Source: Nepenthes gracilis (taxonomy: Eukaryota; Streptophyta; Magnoliopsida; Caryophyllales; Nepenthaceae). Taken from it: DNA of 64,000 nt. The position numbers and the translations under genes were made by a program. A model generated the notes under the pieces. The model worked only from the letters and a program-made list of their open reading frames with translations. It made no database searches and was not told the DNA's origin. The DNA lies in assembly GCA_033239525.1 (NCBI GenBank), contig BSYO01000024.1, positions 4,983,991 to 5,047,990 of the forward strand, read 5' to 3'. Below, in pieces: positions 43,521 through 54,883 of the stretch (the first letter of the stretch is position 1; every line of letters begins with the position of its first letter).

Positions 43521-44481
43521 TGATGGGTATACCAAAAATGGGTTGGCCCAAGGTCAACGTAGGCCCAAACGAACGGTCAATGCTGGCGTTGACTGTCCAG
43601 GCGGCCAACTCACACCCAGACGGTCAACTCAAACGTTAACCGTCTGCGTACTGTAGCATGGGCCCAACAGTGGTTTCTTCTACAGTCATGGATTTGGCCC
43701 ATTTGAGCCCGCGATCCATCGGATGGCCAGCAACGGCTCTCCTGGTATCTTCCACAATCCCAGCTGGCACCCGAAATGGACATTGGAAAAATCGGCGCTC
43801 TTCACGTAAGGAAGGCGCCAGATTTTCCCAATCTCCTGCCAACTGGGAATTCCAACGGTGAATTACACAGAAGGAAGGTGGGCGATTAGAAAAGCCGTTG
43901 GCCGCCACGGAAGAAAACTACCTTGCTCTGTTTGGCAATTGGCATCAGCTCTGAAAGGTAGGCCGACCATGAATCACACAAGGGATCACTTCTTCCAAAG
44001 GAGGGAGATCACCTTGACATCTGTAAATAGGCCCTAGAATCCTCATTCTAGGCACGCAAGCAATTATACAGACATTTTACGCTCACATTTACGCACGAAA
44101 GCCTAGAGACTATTCTCTACTCTCTGCTGAGACTCTGAGACTCAAAAAAACCTAAGGCATACAACGTGCTTCGAACAACCGTTTACTACCTCCCCACCCT
44201 CCAGATTCAAGATGACGGCCTTACCTCTCTTTCATCTGGAGATCCACACACTCTCGCTCTTGCTCTTTCTTTTGATCATCAGTTTCAGTTACCTTCTGAT
44301 ATTTCGAAGGTTGTTTACTGATTTGAGTGTCAGAGTGTTTTCGATGGGATAACTTACCGCCGACACGCTGACCTCTTGTTTGCTTTAGTGGTGTGTAGGG
44401 TTCGCACTCAGTGAACGGAGCCGGTTCAAACCATCAAGACGAATCCGAATCCGTTCAAAGTTCGGATCTAAGTACGTATCA
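43521..44481 (+). repeat. 3' LTR of Tat A
   Basis: 961 bp, TGATGGGTATACC to AAGTACGTATCA. Its end is the complement of the LTR border of element B (53268). A CTGTAAATAGGCC block near 44020 is a candidate TATA region. No second LTR of A is in the window, so insertion age cannot be estimated. Confidence 0.85.
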
Positions 44482-45379
44482 AATATTTGTGTCAAATTTT
44501 TTTTATCTGCATTTTCTTTACGTTTTGTATTGAATTTTGTATTTTTTTTTAATAAATTTCACTTTGTATTATTTAATTTTTATTTTGTTAAATTTTTTTC
44601 TTTTTTTAGATTTCTTATATTTTTATCAATTTTATTTGTTAATAATTATTTTTATTTTTTATTATATGTCTGCCTTCTGTTAAATTTTTATATTAAAAAT
44701 TAAAGTATATTATTCTATAATTTTTACTTTCTATTATTCAGTTTTTATTTCTTTATATTTTTTATTAATTATTTTTATTATCCATTTCTCATTCTTCAAA
44801 CAAAAGTTATGAAATAAAAAAATATACTATAATGAAAAAAATTCAGGCGTAACAAATTTTAAAATAAAAAATATAAATTTAATTTAATTTTTAAAAATAA
44901 AAATAAAATAATTATAAAACAATAACAAACAATAAAAGGTAACAAACAAAAAATAATAAAAATTAGTAGACAAATTTTTAAAAAATCCAAATATGTAAAA
45001 TATAAAATAAAACATAAAAAGAAACAATCGGGAATGGAACGAAATAGTGAAAGAAAAATATTAATTAAAACAAGAAGAAGTTTTAGAAAAACAAAAAATA
45101 TTTGAATTAAAAAAAAATCCTTAAAAGTGAAGAGAATCAAGATATTACGAAAAAAGTGAGATAAAAAAATAAAAATTTAAAATTTTAAAAATTTAAAAGA
45201 TAAAAAAACAGTTGATAAAAAATAAAATTAAAATTAAAAAAATTTTAAAAAAATGAATCATGAAAAAAATCACGATGAGAGTAAAAAAAGGTAAAAAAAA
45301 TATAAAATATAAAAGCAAAAAGAATAAAACTAAATTAAGAAAATATAAATTAAAAGTTTAAAATATATAAAAAAAAAAA

Positions 45380-45985
45380 GATGAGTGCGGTACCGTAGGT
45401 TTGCCCATAGTTCAGTCGTAGCAGATCGATGGCCCGTTCGAGTCTCCTCCTAGACGAAGCCCTAGCGTATATTTGTAATACATCCGCATACACAACGTAT
45501 CCCACGAAAATGGTAAGCGTAGCCCTCCAACATTTCCCAAGAAAGACTATGATTATCATACTTACCATAAAGCAACCACGACAGCTGCTTTGACAGCTCA
45601 ACAAATCCGCGTGAGTAACTGTCACCAATCATGCGCCCCAAAGCAATCTTCGCAGCTCTCTCCCTGCATATAGTACCTTTCCCTCTGTGAGGAAAGTGAA
45701 CTTCTTTCCTTCCAATCAAGTAGGAACTAATTTCATGAGAACAGTTATTCTCTCTGATCGAATGTATCATCAGAACTCAATAATCCATCTCTAAACTACT
45801 CCTTGACCGAGCGCACTCATCGGAGCCTATTCTCCACCTCTAAGCCTCTCCCAACCCAAGAGAGCGTAACCCGGAAAAAGCTTCCAGAGTGTTCAAAGAT
45901 TGGACTCGCATTAATTTGACCTGCCAAAAAAGATCAAGCCAGTTCCTAACCTGTACAATAATTGAAATCTTTAGACGCATCAAAA
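45380..45985. repeat. Balanced-GC island, copy 2 (unknown)
   Basis: Matches 33513-34115. Minus-strand frames include CRERAAKIALGRMIGDSYSR and GFVELSKQLSWLLYGKYD in one frame and CQSSCRGCFMVSMIII in another. I cannot tell which, if either, was a protein. Confidence 0.5.
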
Positions 45986-45999
45986 TAAATAAAAGAAAA

Positions 46000-47470
46000 T
46001 TTTTTATTAAAATACCTTAAAATCTAACATAAAAAATAAAATAATGATGAGAAAAATAAAAATATAAATATATATATATCTATTTTTTAAAAAAAAATCA
46101 AGCATAAAAAATGAACAAAAGAAAAACATTGAAAAGAATAAAAGATGAAAACTTAAAAATTTAAATATAAAAATATTAGAAAGTCAACAATAAAAAACCA
46201 ATAGAAAAATAATAGATCGAGAAAAAGGGAAAAAAAAAGTTTAAAAGACCACAAATGAAAGATAGAAAAAAAATAAAGTTGAAAAACTAAATAAAATTTT
46301 GTATAAAAACAAAGATAAAACTATAAAAAATAAAACATCAGAACATCAAATTTTAAAAAATTAAAAGATAAAAAATAACAACCAAAAAAACATAAAAATA
46401 TTAAGAAAATAAAAATTATGAAAATATAAAAAAAATTACTAAAAGAAATGAAAGAGAAAAAAATTGAAAAGAAGCTAAAAAAATCAAAAAATTATAAATA
46501 AATATTAAAAATATCAAATAAAAATATTTTATTCAAATCTAAAATAAAATATAAATGAAAAAAAACTATTTTTTGTCTTTAGGCTTAAAATAAAAATAAA
46601 GGTATTTATATATTTAAAATAAATATTTTTGAAATAAAGTAAATAAAAATAAAATATAAAATAAAAATTATGAAAATATAAAAAAAAATTACTAAAAGAA
46701 ATGAAAGAGAAAAAATTGAAAAGAAGCTAAAGAAATCAAGTGGCTCCCTAATTTATAAAATAATTTGGATCTCAAGATGTATTAAAATAATTAAATGAAA
46801 AGTTTTTATTAAAATATCTTAAAATCTAATATAACAAATAAAATAATGATGAGAACAATTAAAAATATATAATTTTTAAAAATAAGAAAAAATCAAGCAA
46901 AAAAAAATGAACAAAAGAAAAACATTAAAAAAATTAAAAGATGAAAACTTAAAAATTTAAATAAAAAAATATTAAAAATTCAACAATAAAAAACCAATAG
47001 AAGAATTATAGATGGAGAAAAAGAGAAAAAAAGTTTTAAAAATAACAAATGAAAGATAGAAAAAAAAATAAAGTTAAAAAACTAAATATAATTTTGTATA
47101 AAAACAAAGATAAAACTGTAAAAAAATAAAACATTAGAACATCAAATTTTAAAAAATTAAAACACAAAAAATATCAACCAAAAAAACATAAAAATATTAA
47201 GAAAATAAAAATTATGAAAATATAAAAAAAAATTACTAAAAGAAATGAAAGAGAAAAAAATTGAAAATAAGCTAAAAAATCAAAAAATTATAAATAAATA
47301 TTAAAAATATCAAATAAAAATATTTTATTCAAATCTAAAATAAAATATAAATGAAATAAAACTATTTTTTGTCTTTACGTTTAAAATAAAAATAAAGGTA
47401 TTTATATATTTAAAATAAATATATTTGAAATAAAGTAAATAGAAATAAAATATAAATGTCAAATATAAAA
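46000..47470. repeat. About 804-bp duplication inside the A-rich tract
   Basis: TTTTTATTAAAATA(C/T)CTTAAAATCTAA occurs at about 46003 and 46807, and the following 600 bp keep the same order, including CTATTTTTTGTCTTTA(G/C)G near 46565 and 47365. A third partial block begins near 46660. Confidence 0.65.
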
Positions 47471-48766
47471 AATGTAGAATTGAAGAGAATAAAAATAAAA
47501 AAAATTACAAATAAAGATTTCAAAATAAAAAAATTTAAATAAAAGTTGGGACAAAAATAAAAATATTTGAAAACCAAACATAAAAAACAAAATAAGGAAA
47601 AATGGATAATAAATTTTTGATTATCACATTTTTTATTGTTAATTTTTCGTATTTGTTTCAATTTTTTATATACGAATTCCCTTTATTTAATTTTTATTTT
47701 GTAAAATTTTTTCATTTCTTCAGATTTTATATTTTTTATATCTTCCTACTTATCATTTCTATTCTTAATATTTTATCATTTACCATTTAAATTTTTTCTG
47801 TTAAATTTTTTAAAATATTTTTTAAATATTTTTTCTCTCTATTATTCAATTTGTGTATATTTGTGTTTATTTCTCTGCTTATTATTATCATTATCCATTT
47901 CTCATTTTTCAAATAGGATCTATCAATTACAAAGTAATTAAATAAATCAATATTAAATATTAAAAATAAAAAATAAAATATCTAGCAGATTAAAAAAAAT
48001 TAACACTAATAAATTTAAAAATAGAAAAATATAAGTAAAAAATAAGAAAAATCAAAAAAATTCAAATATAAAAATTATAAAATAAGATAGATAAAAAATC
48101 AGAAAGAACGAGAAAAAATTGAGAATGAAAGTAGAAAAAGAAAAATATTAATTAAAAAAAATAATATATAATATATAAAATAAACATTGGAAAAGCAAAA
48201 AAAAATTTAAAATTTAAAAAGAACAAAAATAATAAAAAAGTGAAAAGAACAAAAAAAAACAATAATGAAAGAAAAATAATAATAATAACATTAAAATATG
48301 TAAATAAAAAGAGATAAAAAAAAAAAATAAAATAAAATAAGCAAAATATAAAAAGTGAAAAGATTAAAACTAAGGTATAAAAAATTGAAAAGTGATGAGG
48401 ATGAGAAATAAAATAAAAAAAAAGTTCATGCAAAAAATATTTGAAGAATAAAATGAAAGATGTAAATTTAAAATAAAAGGTAACAAAATTTTAAAAATTT
48501 TTAGTGAAAAATAAAAGGACCATAAAAAACTTAAAAAAATGAATTATGAAAATATAGTAAATAGAAAAATATTTGTTGTAAAAAATAAAAATTATAAAAA
48601 AAGTATAAAAAATATAAAACTCAAAAGAATAAGAAATAAAATAAAAATATATAAATTAAAATTTTAAAATAAATAAATAATTGAAAGAAAAATTTTGATA
48701 AAAATATCTAGTAACACAAGAATTAAAACAGATATGACAAAAACTATATATATATATATATATATA

Positions 48767-49802
48767 TGCGTCCCTAAATTGGATATTTTTAAATAAATTG
48801 AGGAGTCACCTGATTTTTTCGATGAGTTGAATAAAAGCGTATCCGATCTTTATTATTTTGAACCTAAATTCTGCGCACCATAAATAACGAATAAGAGGTC
48901 AGATGACGGTGGAACTTGCTTCCTAGTATATCCTCCAACGATCAAGTCAGAAATTTTTTCAGTGTTAAGTGTTAACGAAGAATTGCTCAGTTTGGAAGCG
49001 GCTTTTAGATGGAGAGTTGACTTCGATGGGTGTCCTTGAAAGGAGAGCGGCTTAGAGATAAAGGGTTGAGACCCGACGAGTATGCTTGGTTAGGGAGCTG
49101 CTTAGAGATGGATGACTAAGCCCCGGTGGGTGCGTTTGGCGAGGGAGCAGCTTAGAGATGGATGGTTAAACCCCGGTAAATGCGCTCAGCGGGGGAGCGA
49201 CTTAAAGATGAACTGAATTTTTGTAAGTGTGCTCTACTAGGAAACGGCTTAGAGATGGAGGATTAAATTTCAATGGTTTGGCTTGGTTAGAGATTGGTTT
49301 TGTGACTCCCAACATGTTCGAACACCCAGGGTCTGGGGTGTATTCAGCATGCGAGGTCTGGTTGCCTTCTTTTTTCCTTTTGAGCTCCCTTTCACCGTAG
49401 AGGCGCTGAGGATATCGGTGGAAAGAGGGAGGGTGGGATAGAGAGACAGAGAGAGAGGCTGCCTAAGCCTCTCCGTTTTGAAGTTTTCCTTCTCTCTTTA
49501 GGAATGAGAGTTCAGGCTCTTTTAGAAATGAAAATCTAACAGACAGGAATGAGAGTCTCTCCCAGGAATAAAAGTCTCATCCGGAATGAGTCTCTCCCCC
49601 CTTTTATGAAGAAAAGAAGGTATTTATAGAGAGAGATCATGCTCGCTGGCAGTTGTTAGGGCTTTGCCAGCGCTGTGGGGAGTGGTTGACAGCATGCACC
49701 TATCACTAGTGCTCTGAACTATTAGCATGTCTGCATAGTTGAAGCTCCTGAACAATATTTGCAAGTCCCCTCAAGGGTGACTCCAATAGCCCATATATAA
49801 CA
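48767..49802 (-). repeat. LTR-like sequence G
   Basis: On the minus strand it ends GGGACGCA at 48767, and its last 220 bp resemble the ends of LTRs C and B (CTGACTTGATCG, CTGACCTCTTATT). TATA-like CTCTATAAATACC lies near 49620. Imperfect tandem units of about 50 bp (GAGCAGCTTAGAGATGGATG) fill 49010-49270. The start is placed tentatively at TGTTATATATGGG (49802). It may be the LTR of the element whose interior is the A-rich tract. Confidence 0.5.
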
Positions 49803-51992
49803 TGGTGGATCTGAGCCGCGCTCTATGGGTCTTATACTTTGTGGCACTTGACCTTAGAGGAACCACTAGCAAAAAAATGTATACTTTAAAAAAATAAAAA
49901 AATAAATAAATAATGAAAGAAAAAGATAAAATAAAATAAAAAGAAAAAAATATATAAAACAAAATAAATAAATAAATAATAAAAAATAGAAAATAAGTTG
50001 AAATGATACAGATGATGTATAGATTGGTAAGAAAAGCAACATCTAGATGATAATTGCCTCAATCTCGAGCATAATCTAATAATCGACCTGTGACAAAAAC
50101 ATCACAATTATACAAACTGTTAAACAAATTATATTCTATGGCTACATCTTTTCAAACTAAAAAAGTAGAATCAAAACATGTATATTAGAAGTTAATATAT
50201 TATAAAATATAAATCCTAAGTTATGTAAGTATTATACTTATTTTGCAATAAATATAGATCCACCTTTTTTCGTACGAGATGATATCTTAAACTCTTAACA
50301 ATGATTTTTAAATTCAAACAATCTCAATATCAGAAAATCAGTTATAAAATGTGGTAAAATAACATTTGTTAAGATAATAATTCTCATTTTTATTCTAAAA
50401 AGACATTTACTGTGTATGATATAAATATATTCTCATCCCAACTTAAATTAAAACTCATCATCTATGCAAATTTATTTAGCAAAAAAAGGAAGAGAGGAAA
50501 AGAATATACCTGAATATTCCACATGTAACAATAATGCTATTGAAAGAGAAAAGCTAAGACATAAAAAAAGGTTAGAGCATTAGAATGAGAAAAAATAGCC
50601 ACCAAATATAAAAAAATTATAACATAAGTTTGTCAAAATTATTTTATACTAAGCACTTGTAATCTAAAATAAACATTTAGCAATACAAAATTTTGAACAA
50701 AAAATGAATAGAAATTCGATCTTAATAGAATTGATAACAAGCTTCAAAATGTTCATTTTAGCACAAACATAGCGCCTAAGAAATAAATTGATAAATTGGT
50801 AATTAAATCTTCATATAACTTACAAGATCTCTTACTAGTATATTTTTCGAGTCTAAAATTTAAAAATTAATATTTATTTTTAATCTTAAGTCAAGTTAAA
50901 TATTATTTCTAAAATTAACTCATTTTATTAATCTGTCATTTCAACACTTTACCTTACCAACTTATTTTGAACCAATTATCAATTCAGATAATTAATCACC
51001 TCACAAAGTGTTTGCTTCGCTTCTGATCGCTTTGATCAATAATTAATTTTAATCAGATTTTAGGTTATCTCCTTTTATTTAACCCATGTATGATGTGCTA
51101 AAATTTTTAACCCTTTTTAAAGTATCTACTCTTGAAAAAAAATTAATCCAAACAAGAGTAGATAATTTTAAAAAAAATCAAAATTTATGTCAATCATACA
51201 TGAAAAGAAATGAAAAAGACAAACTAAAATCAATCAAAGTTATAGAGTTTTGATCCATTATAGGATCAACTATTCTTGAAAAAAATTCTCACCCCACAAT
51301 AAGAGCAGTTGAACCTAATATAGATAAGAACTCTTTGATGAACATAGCAATCAAAGCAGGACAAATAGCAACGAAATGGGTCAATAATTTAAAATTGATA
51401 ATAAATCAAAACTGAACGGGTCTGGTGAAAGCGCAAAATGAACAATAGATGGAATTAAGTCGATGTGAGAAAAATAATTTAACATTAAGTTTATCAGCTT
51501 ATACAGTCTATATATACAGACTCAACAATAAATTTTTTCTTCTCTAATAACTTTCCTAATTAACCTTTTTCAGTAGTATTAAAATGAAACTTCAAAATAC
51601 TTGAATAGACAATATCATTTTTTTTCATTTTTTGAAGGCTTCTAACAATAATAAGTACCAAGCTATCTATATTATTCTATACTATTGAATAGATAATAGT
51701 GATATATGATATTATTTGTTAATTTGAATTCCAGTGATTATATTTTTCACCAAAATTGATTTATAATTAGCACTTATAATATATAAGAAGATGCTCACAA
51801 ATACCATATAAAATTTATATACTCAGTCATACTCAATTTAGGTTAAATTTAATATCAAGAAGTGAGGATGTTTTAAATTCTACACATTAACACATAAAAA
51901 AATACATATAAAACAAAATATTAAATAAATTTCACCAAAAAATACATTAACCCAAGTTATCACGGCAAAGCAAACGAGGTGCAAGCACTTAC
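49803..51992. other. AT-rich region, possible intron of a minus-strand gene
   Basis: No gene is firmly supported. A 27-nt segment (50510-50536) on the minus strand is bounded by CTTTCAATAG and GTATATTC, good acceptor and donor sites. If used, it would follow the possible first exon at 51993-52032 in phase. Otherwise this is AT-rich sequence with TA-rich microsatellites. Confidence 0.3.
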
Positions 51993-52260
51993 ATGTAACT
52001 GTCTGCGGTAACGACTGACCGCCGAAGCCCATGTCCAGTGAACCCAATTACCGGTGCCGAAAGATCACCACAAATCCGATCCGCACCGGCCGTTTCTCAT
52101 CTGCCCTTGTTCCGTCTCCCCTACGATTCGTACCGTATTCTGTCTCCTCGTAGGTTTCTCGCCGGAAATCCGATGCCAACACCCACCGGTCAACCAATAA
52201 CCACAACCTAGGGTTTCAACGCAGTCATGCAAATTGGGCGTAAATAAACTCAGCAATAAA
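51993..52260 (-). CDS. Possible 5' exon of a minus-strand host gene
   Basis: On the minus strand a GC-balanced leader (52260-52033) leads to ATG at 52032-52030 and a 40-nt coding piece reading MGFGGQSLPQTVT, ending at a strong donor ACAT|GTAAGT (51993/51992). The jump in GC content, a GAAACCCTAGG leader block and the donor suggest a true first exon. The downstream exons could not be placed with confidence (a 27-nt candidate is at 50510-50536). I do not recognise the protein. It may also be a relic promoter. Confidence 0.3.
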
Positions 52261-52493
52261 GATTACGCTCAAGGTAATTTCAAATTGATAGCAGTAGAAA
52301 CTAAAGCAGTGATTAAAGACCCAAAAATAATGCTCAACGTAATTTCAATTAGACAGCAGTAGCAATCGACTCCCTACTTCGGCGGAAGTTCAAACAGATA
52401 GAAATGGGAATTGAAATTGCGATTACTGAGCCGAGAGTTTGAATCTGGATTTTGATACTTTTGAGCCAAAAAAAAAATCCCATAATAGTTTTA

Positions 52494-52892
52494 GAGAGAG
52501 AGAGAGAGAGATGACCTTTTGAGGCGATTTTCTTAGGTATGGCGATGGATGATGTTCCATCGGAGAAGAAGAGACAGAAGGCAGTGAAAATCAAGAGATA
52601 TCTCAGCGGCGAACAGCCTGATCCACGCCCGTCGGCCGGCGCCGCCTTGTTCGGGCACATGGGTTGCTCTGCAAACCCATATCACGCACAAGCTTGCAAC
52701 CATGGAGGTTATCGGTACTATCCTCCCCTGTTTCGTCTCGAACAGAGGACGACAACCGTCGCTCTCTGTCTCTCCCTCGCTTGCTCTCTCTATCTCTCTC
52801 TCGCTCTCTCAGACGAAGGGTACTTGAATTCTCTCTCCGTCCTGCCAGCTGTATTTGTGATTTGCAAATCTTGGCAGCAAGAATTTGAGTAA
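52494..52892 (+). CDS. Uncertain plus-strand ORF after a GA repeat
   Basis: A GA microsatellite (52494-52511), common in plant 5'UTRs, is followed by ATG at 52539 and 117 codons starting MAMDDVPSEKKRQKAVKIKR. The C-terminal half is translated CT-repeat (LSLACSLYLSLALS) and is unlikely to be protein. With the minus-strand exon at 51993-52260 it could form a divergent gene pair. An ORF on the opposite strand (52349-52660) is equally long, so strand is not settled. Confidence 0.2.
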
Positions 52893-52924
52893 CGGATAAT
52901 TTTCAACGGAAGATTTTTGTTGGT

Positions 52925-53267
52925 CAAAGATTATATATATTTTCAACGGAAGTTTGAACTGAATGCTTGAAGTATTATTTATTTTACTAATTTAAAATTG
53001 ATTTTATGAATGTAGGATCAATTTAAATTTTATATATTTCTAAAATTTTAATGATTTTTAAATATAGAAAAGATATTATAAATTTAAAATATTTAATTTT
53101 TTAAAAGAAATTTAGAATTTATCTTCTATTTTTAATTGTCAAAATTATCAGGATAAAAAATTTTAATTAAACATATTAAAAAAATTTTAAATAAAAAATA
53201 TTCTTACAACGCATGAAAAAAAAAAGAGTAAAAATGGTAAATAAAGTAGTAATAATAATGATAATAT
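52925..53267. repeat. Dispersed AT-rich repeat, copy 2, cut by Tat B
   Basis: Matches 20272-20630. It ends GTAATAATAATGATAATAT directly at the LTR border of Tat B (53268). The other copy continues past this point, which fits insertion of Tat B into this repeat. Confidence 0.75.
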
Positions 53268-54288
53268 TGATGCGTACCTAAATTCGAACTTTGAACGGAT
53301 TCGGATTCGTCTGGATGGTTTGAACCGACTTCGTTCTCTGAGTGCGAATCCTGCACACCTCTAAAAAGCACAGGAGGTCAGTGTGTCGGCGAAAAATTGT
53401 CCCACCGAAAATATTCCGACGCTCAAATCAGTAAACAGCATTCGATGATCGGAAGGTAATAGAAACTTGAACTGAGAGAAAATAGAGAAGGACCGGAGTG
53501 AACGAATCTCCAGATGTAAGAGAGGCCAAAAGCCGTCGTCTTGAATCTGGAATGTGGGAAGGCAGTGAACGGCTGTCAGAAGCGCATTGTTGCCTTAGGC
53601 GTTTTTGGGAGCTCTCAGCAGAGAGATGAATATCATCTCTGCTATGCATATTCGAGTAAGTCATCGCTCAAGTGTTTGTGTCTCCAGAAAGCATGTGTGA
53701 TTGACAGTGTCACTGAAAGCGTGTCTTGAATGATAATTTAGGGGCTTATTTATGGTTAAGAGGGCGATCCCTCCCTTTTGGAAAGGAGTGATTCCCAGTA
53801 TAATTCTCGGCTGGCTTGCCTTTCGTAGCAGATGCCGGTTGCCAGACGGAGCGAGATTGTTTCCTTCCACGGCGGTCAGCGACTTTCCAAACTACTCACC
53901 TTCCTTTGGTGTATTTTATCGTTAGAATCCCCAATTAGCAGGATATTGAAAAAATCTGGCGCCTTCCTTATGTGAAGGGCGCCAAGTTTGTTAATATCCA
54001 TTTCGGGTGTCAGTTGGGATCGTGAAAGATGCTTGGAAAGCCGTTGCTGGCCACCTAATGGATCATGGGCTTGAGTGGACCAAACCCGTTACTGTAGAAA
54101 AGCCTTCTTTGGGCCCAACGTGCAGCACGCAGACGGTCAACGTTTGAGTTGACTGTCTGCGGGCGCGTTGACCGTCCTGGGCCTCTCAGCTTCTGGGCCT
54201 GTTCTCCAACTGGGCCATTAAAGTGTTGACCGTCATTCTTGGGCTTTCGTTGACTTTTTGGGCCAGCCCATTTTCGGTATACCCATCA
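53268..54288 (-). repeat. 3' LTR of Tat B
   Basis: 1021 bp on the minus strand, TGATGGGTATACC (54288) to GGTACGCATCA (53268), the same ends as the LTR of element A. It is preceded (54289-54300) by the same purine tract, GCATGGGGGGCTAG-like. Confidence 0.85.
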
Positions 54289-54411
54289 CTAGCCCCCCAT
54301 GTTGGTGGCCAGAATTTTGGCCTCTGATATGTTCATGATGGGATACCTCTTATTGCTTCTTGGGTGCTTGAGGATCCCGTAGAACTTCGTGAAAGGCGTG
54401 GAAGAGAGTTT

Positions 54412-54590
54412 GACCAGAATTGTTGACCGACTTGGTCAATTCCGGAGAACCAGAATTGTTGACCGTCTTGGTCAATTCCAGATTCGTTGACCGTCTTTGC
54501 CAATTCTGTAGAACCAAAATTGTTGACCATCCTAGTCAATTCTGGAGAACCAGAATTGTTGACCGTCCTGGCCAATTCTGGAAGAGTTTC
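54412..54590. repeat. 36-bp array with TTGACC/GGTCAA inverted repeats
   Basis: About five units of 36 bp (AGAATTGTTGACCGTCTTGG plus TCAATTCCGGAGAACC), one with an extra partial unit. It is the counterpart of the 45-bp array of element A with a different period. Confidence 0.8.
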
Positions 54591-54883
54591 TGCCGGTCCT
54601 GATGGACGCGTGGCTATTAGCCGGTTTACAGGGCAGAAAGCGACACGTGTCTCCCTTTGGTTGGCCCGACATCCTGGCCATTAATGCGTCAGAGATCCGC
54701 CTTTTGCAGAACCAAATAGGGAGGCGACACGTGGCAGGATTGACGGCGTCTTTAATGAGGGGTTTCGTACTTGGCGCTTAAGTTTGCCTTCCATACTTTG
54801 AAATCACTCATGCCTCCAATCCTTCGTCTTCTTCATACCAACTCTTCAGAAGCGTTTCAGAAACCCTAGCTTTCTGTACAACC
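54591..54883 (+). promoter_or_regulatory. Upstream region of the antisense gene (Tat B)
   Basis: Conserved with 42749-43040 of element A. It contains GACACGTGTC (a G-box-type ACGTG core), a second GACACGTGGC, and an AGAAACCCTAGC leader 30 bp before the ATG. Such conserved boxes suggest a promoter for the antisense gene. No TATA was confirmed. Confidence 0.4.

Larger units (their letters stand above)
35716..44481 (+). mobile_element. Tat-lineage gypsy element A, 5'-truncated
   Basis: Order: gag, protease, RT, deleted RNase H, integrase, two tandem-repeat zones, an antisense gene, a 45-bp repeat array, polypurine tract and 3' LTR (43521-44481). An extra antisense ORF between integrase and 3' LTR is a known trait of part of the Tat lineage (Retand, Grande, RIRE2). 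There is no 5' LTR: gag-side sequence abuts a chromovirus LTR fragment at 35716. Many stops and frameshifts show that it is dead. Element B (53268-59545) is a relative in inverted orientation. Confidence 0.85.
44482..48766. repeat. A-rich and T-rich strand-asymmetric tracts, copy 2
   Basis: T-rich at 44482-44800 and 47605-47930, A-rich at 44800-47600 and 47935-48766. The two T-rich blocks both end ATTATCCATTTCTCATT. It includes the balanced-GC island 45380-45985 and a block duplication of about 804 bp. Many long T- or A-rich frames exist, but none resembles a protein. A TA microsatellite (about 48748-48766) touches the LTR at 48767. Confidence 0.6.

Noticed and set aside
43100..43639. 179-codon plus frame with 15-residue repeats
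   Set aside because: It is the 45-bp array read in frame and runs into the LTR; the strand opposite is equally open.
47602..47790. Membrane-protein-like frames rich in F, I, L, Y in the A/T-rich tracts (also 32447-32686, 33069-33317, 48152-48433)
   Set aside because: They follow directly from T-rich strands (TTT, TTA, ATT, TAT codons). No start context, motif or conservation.
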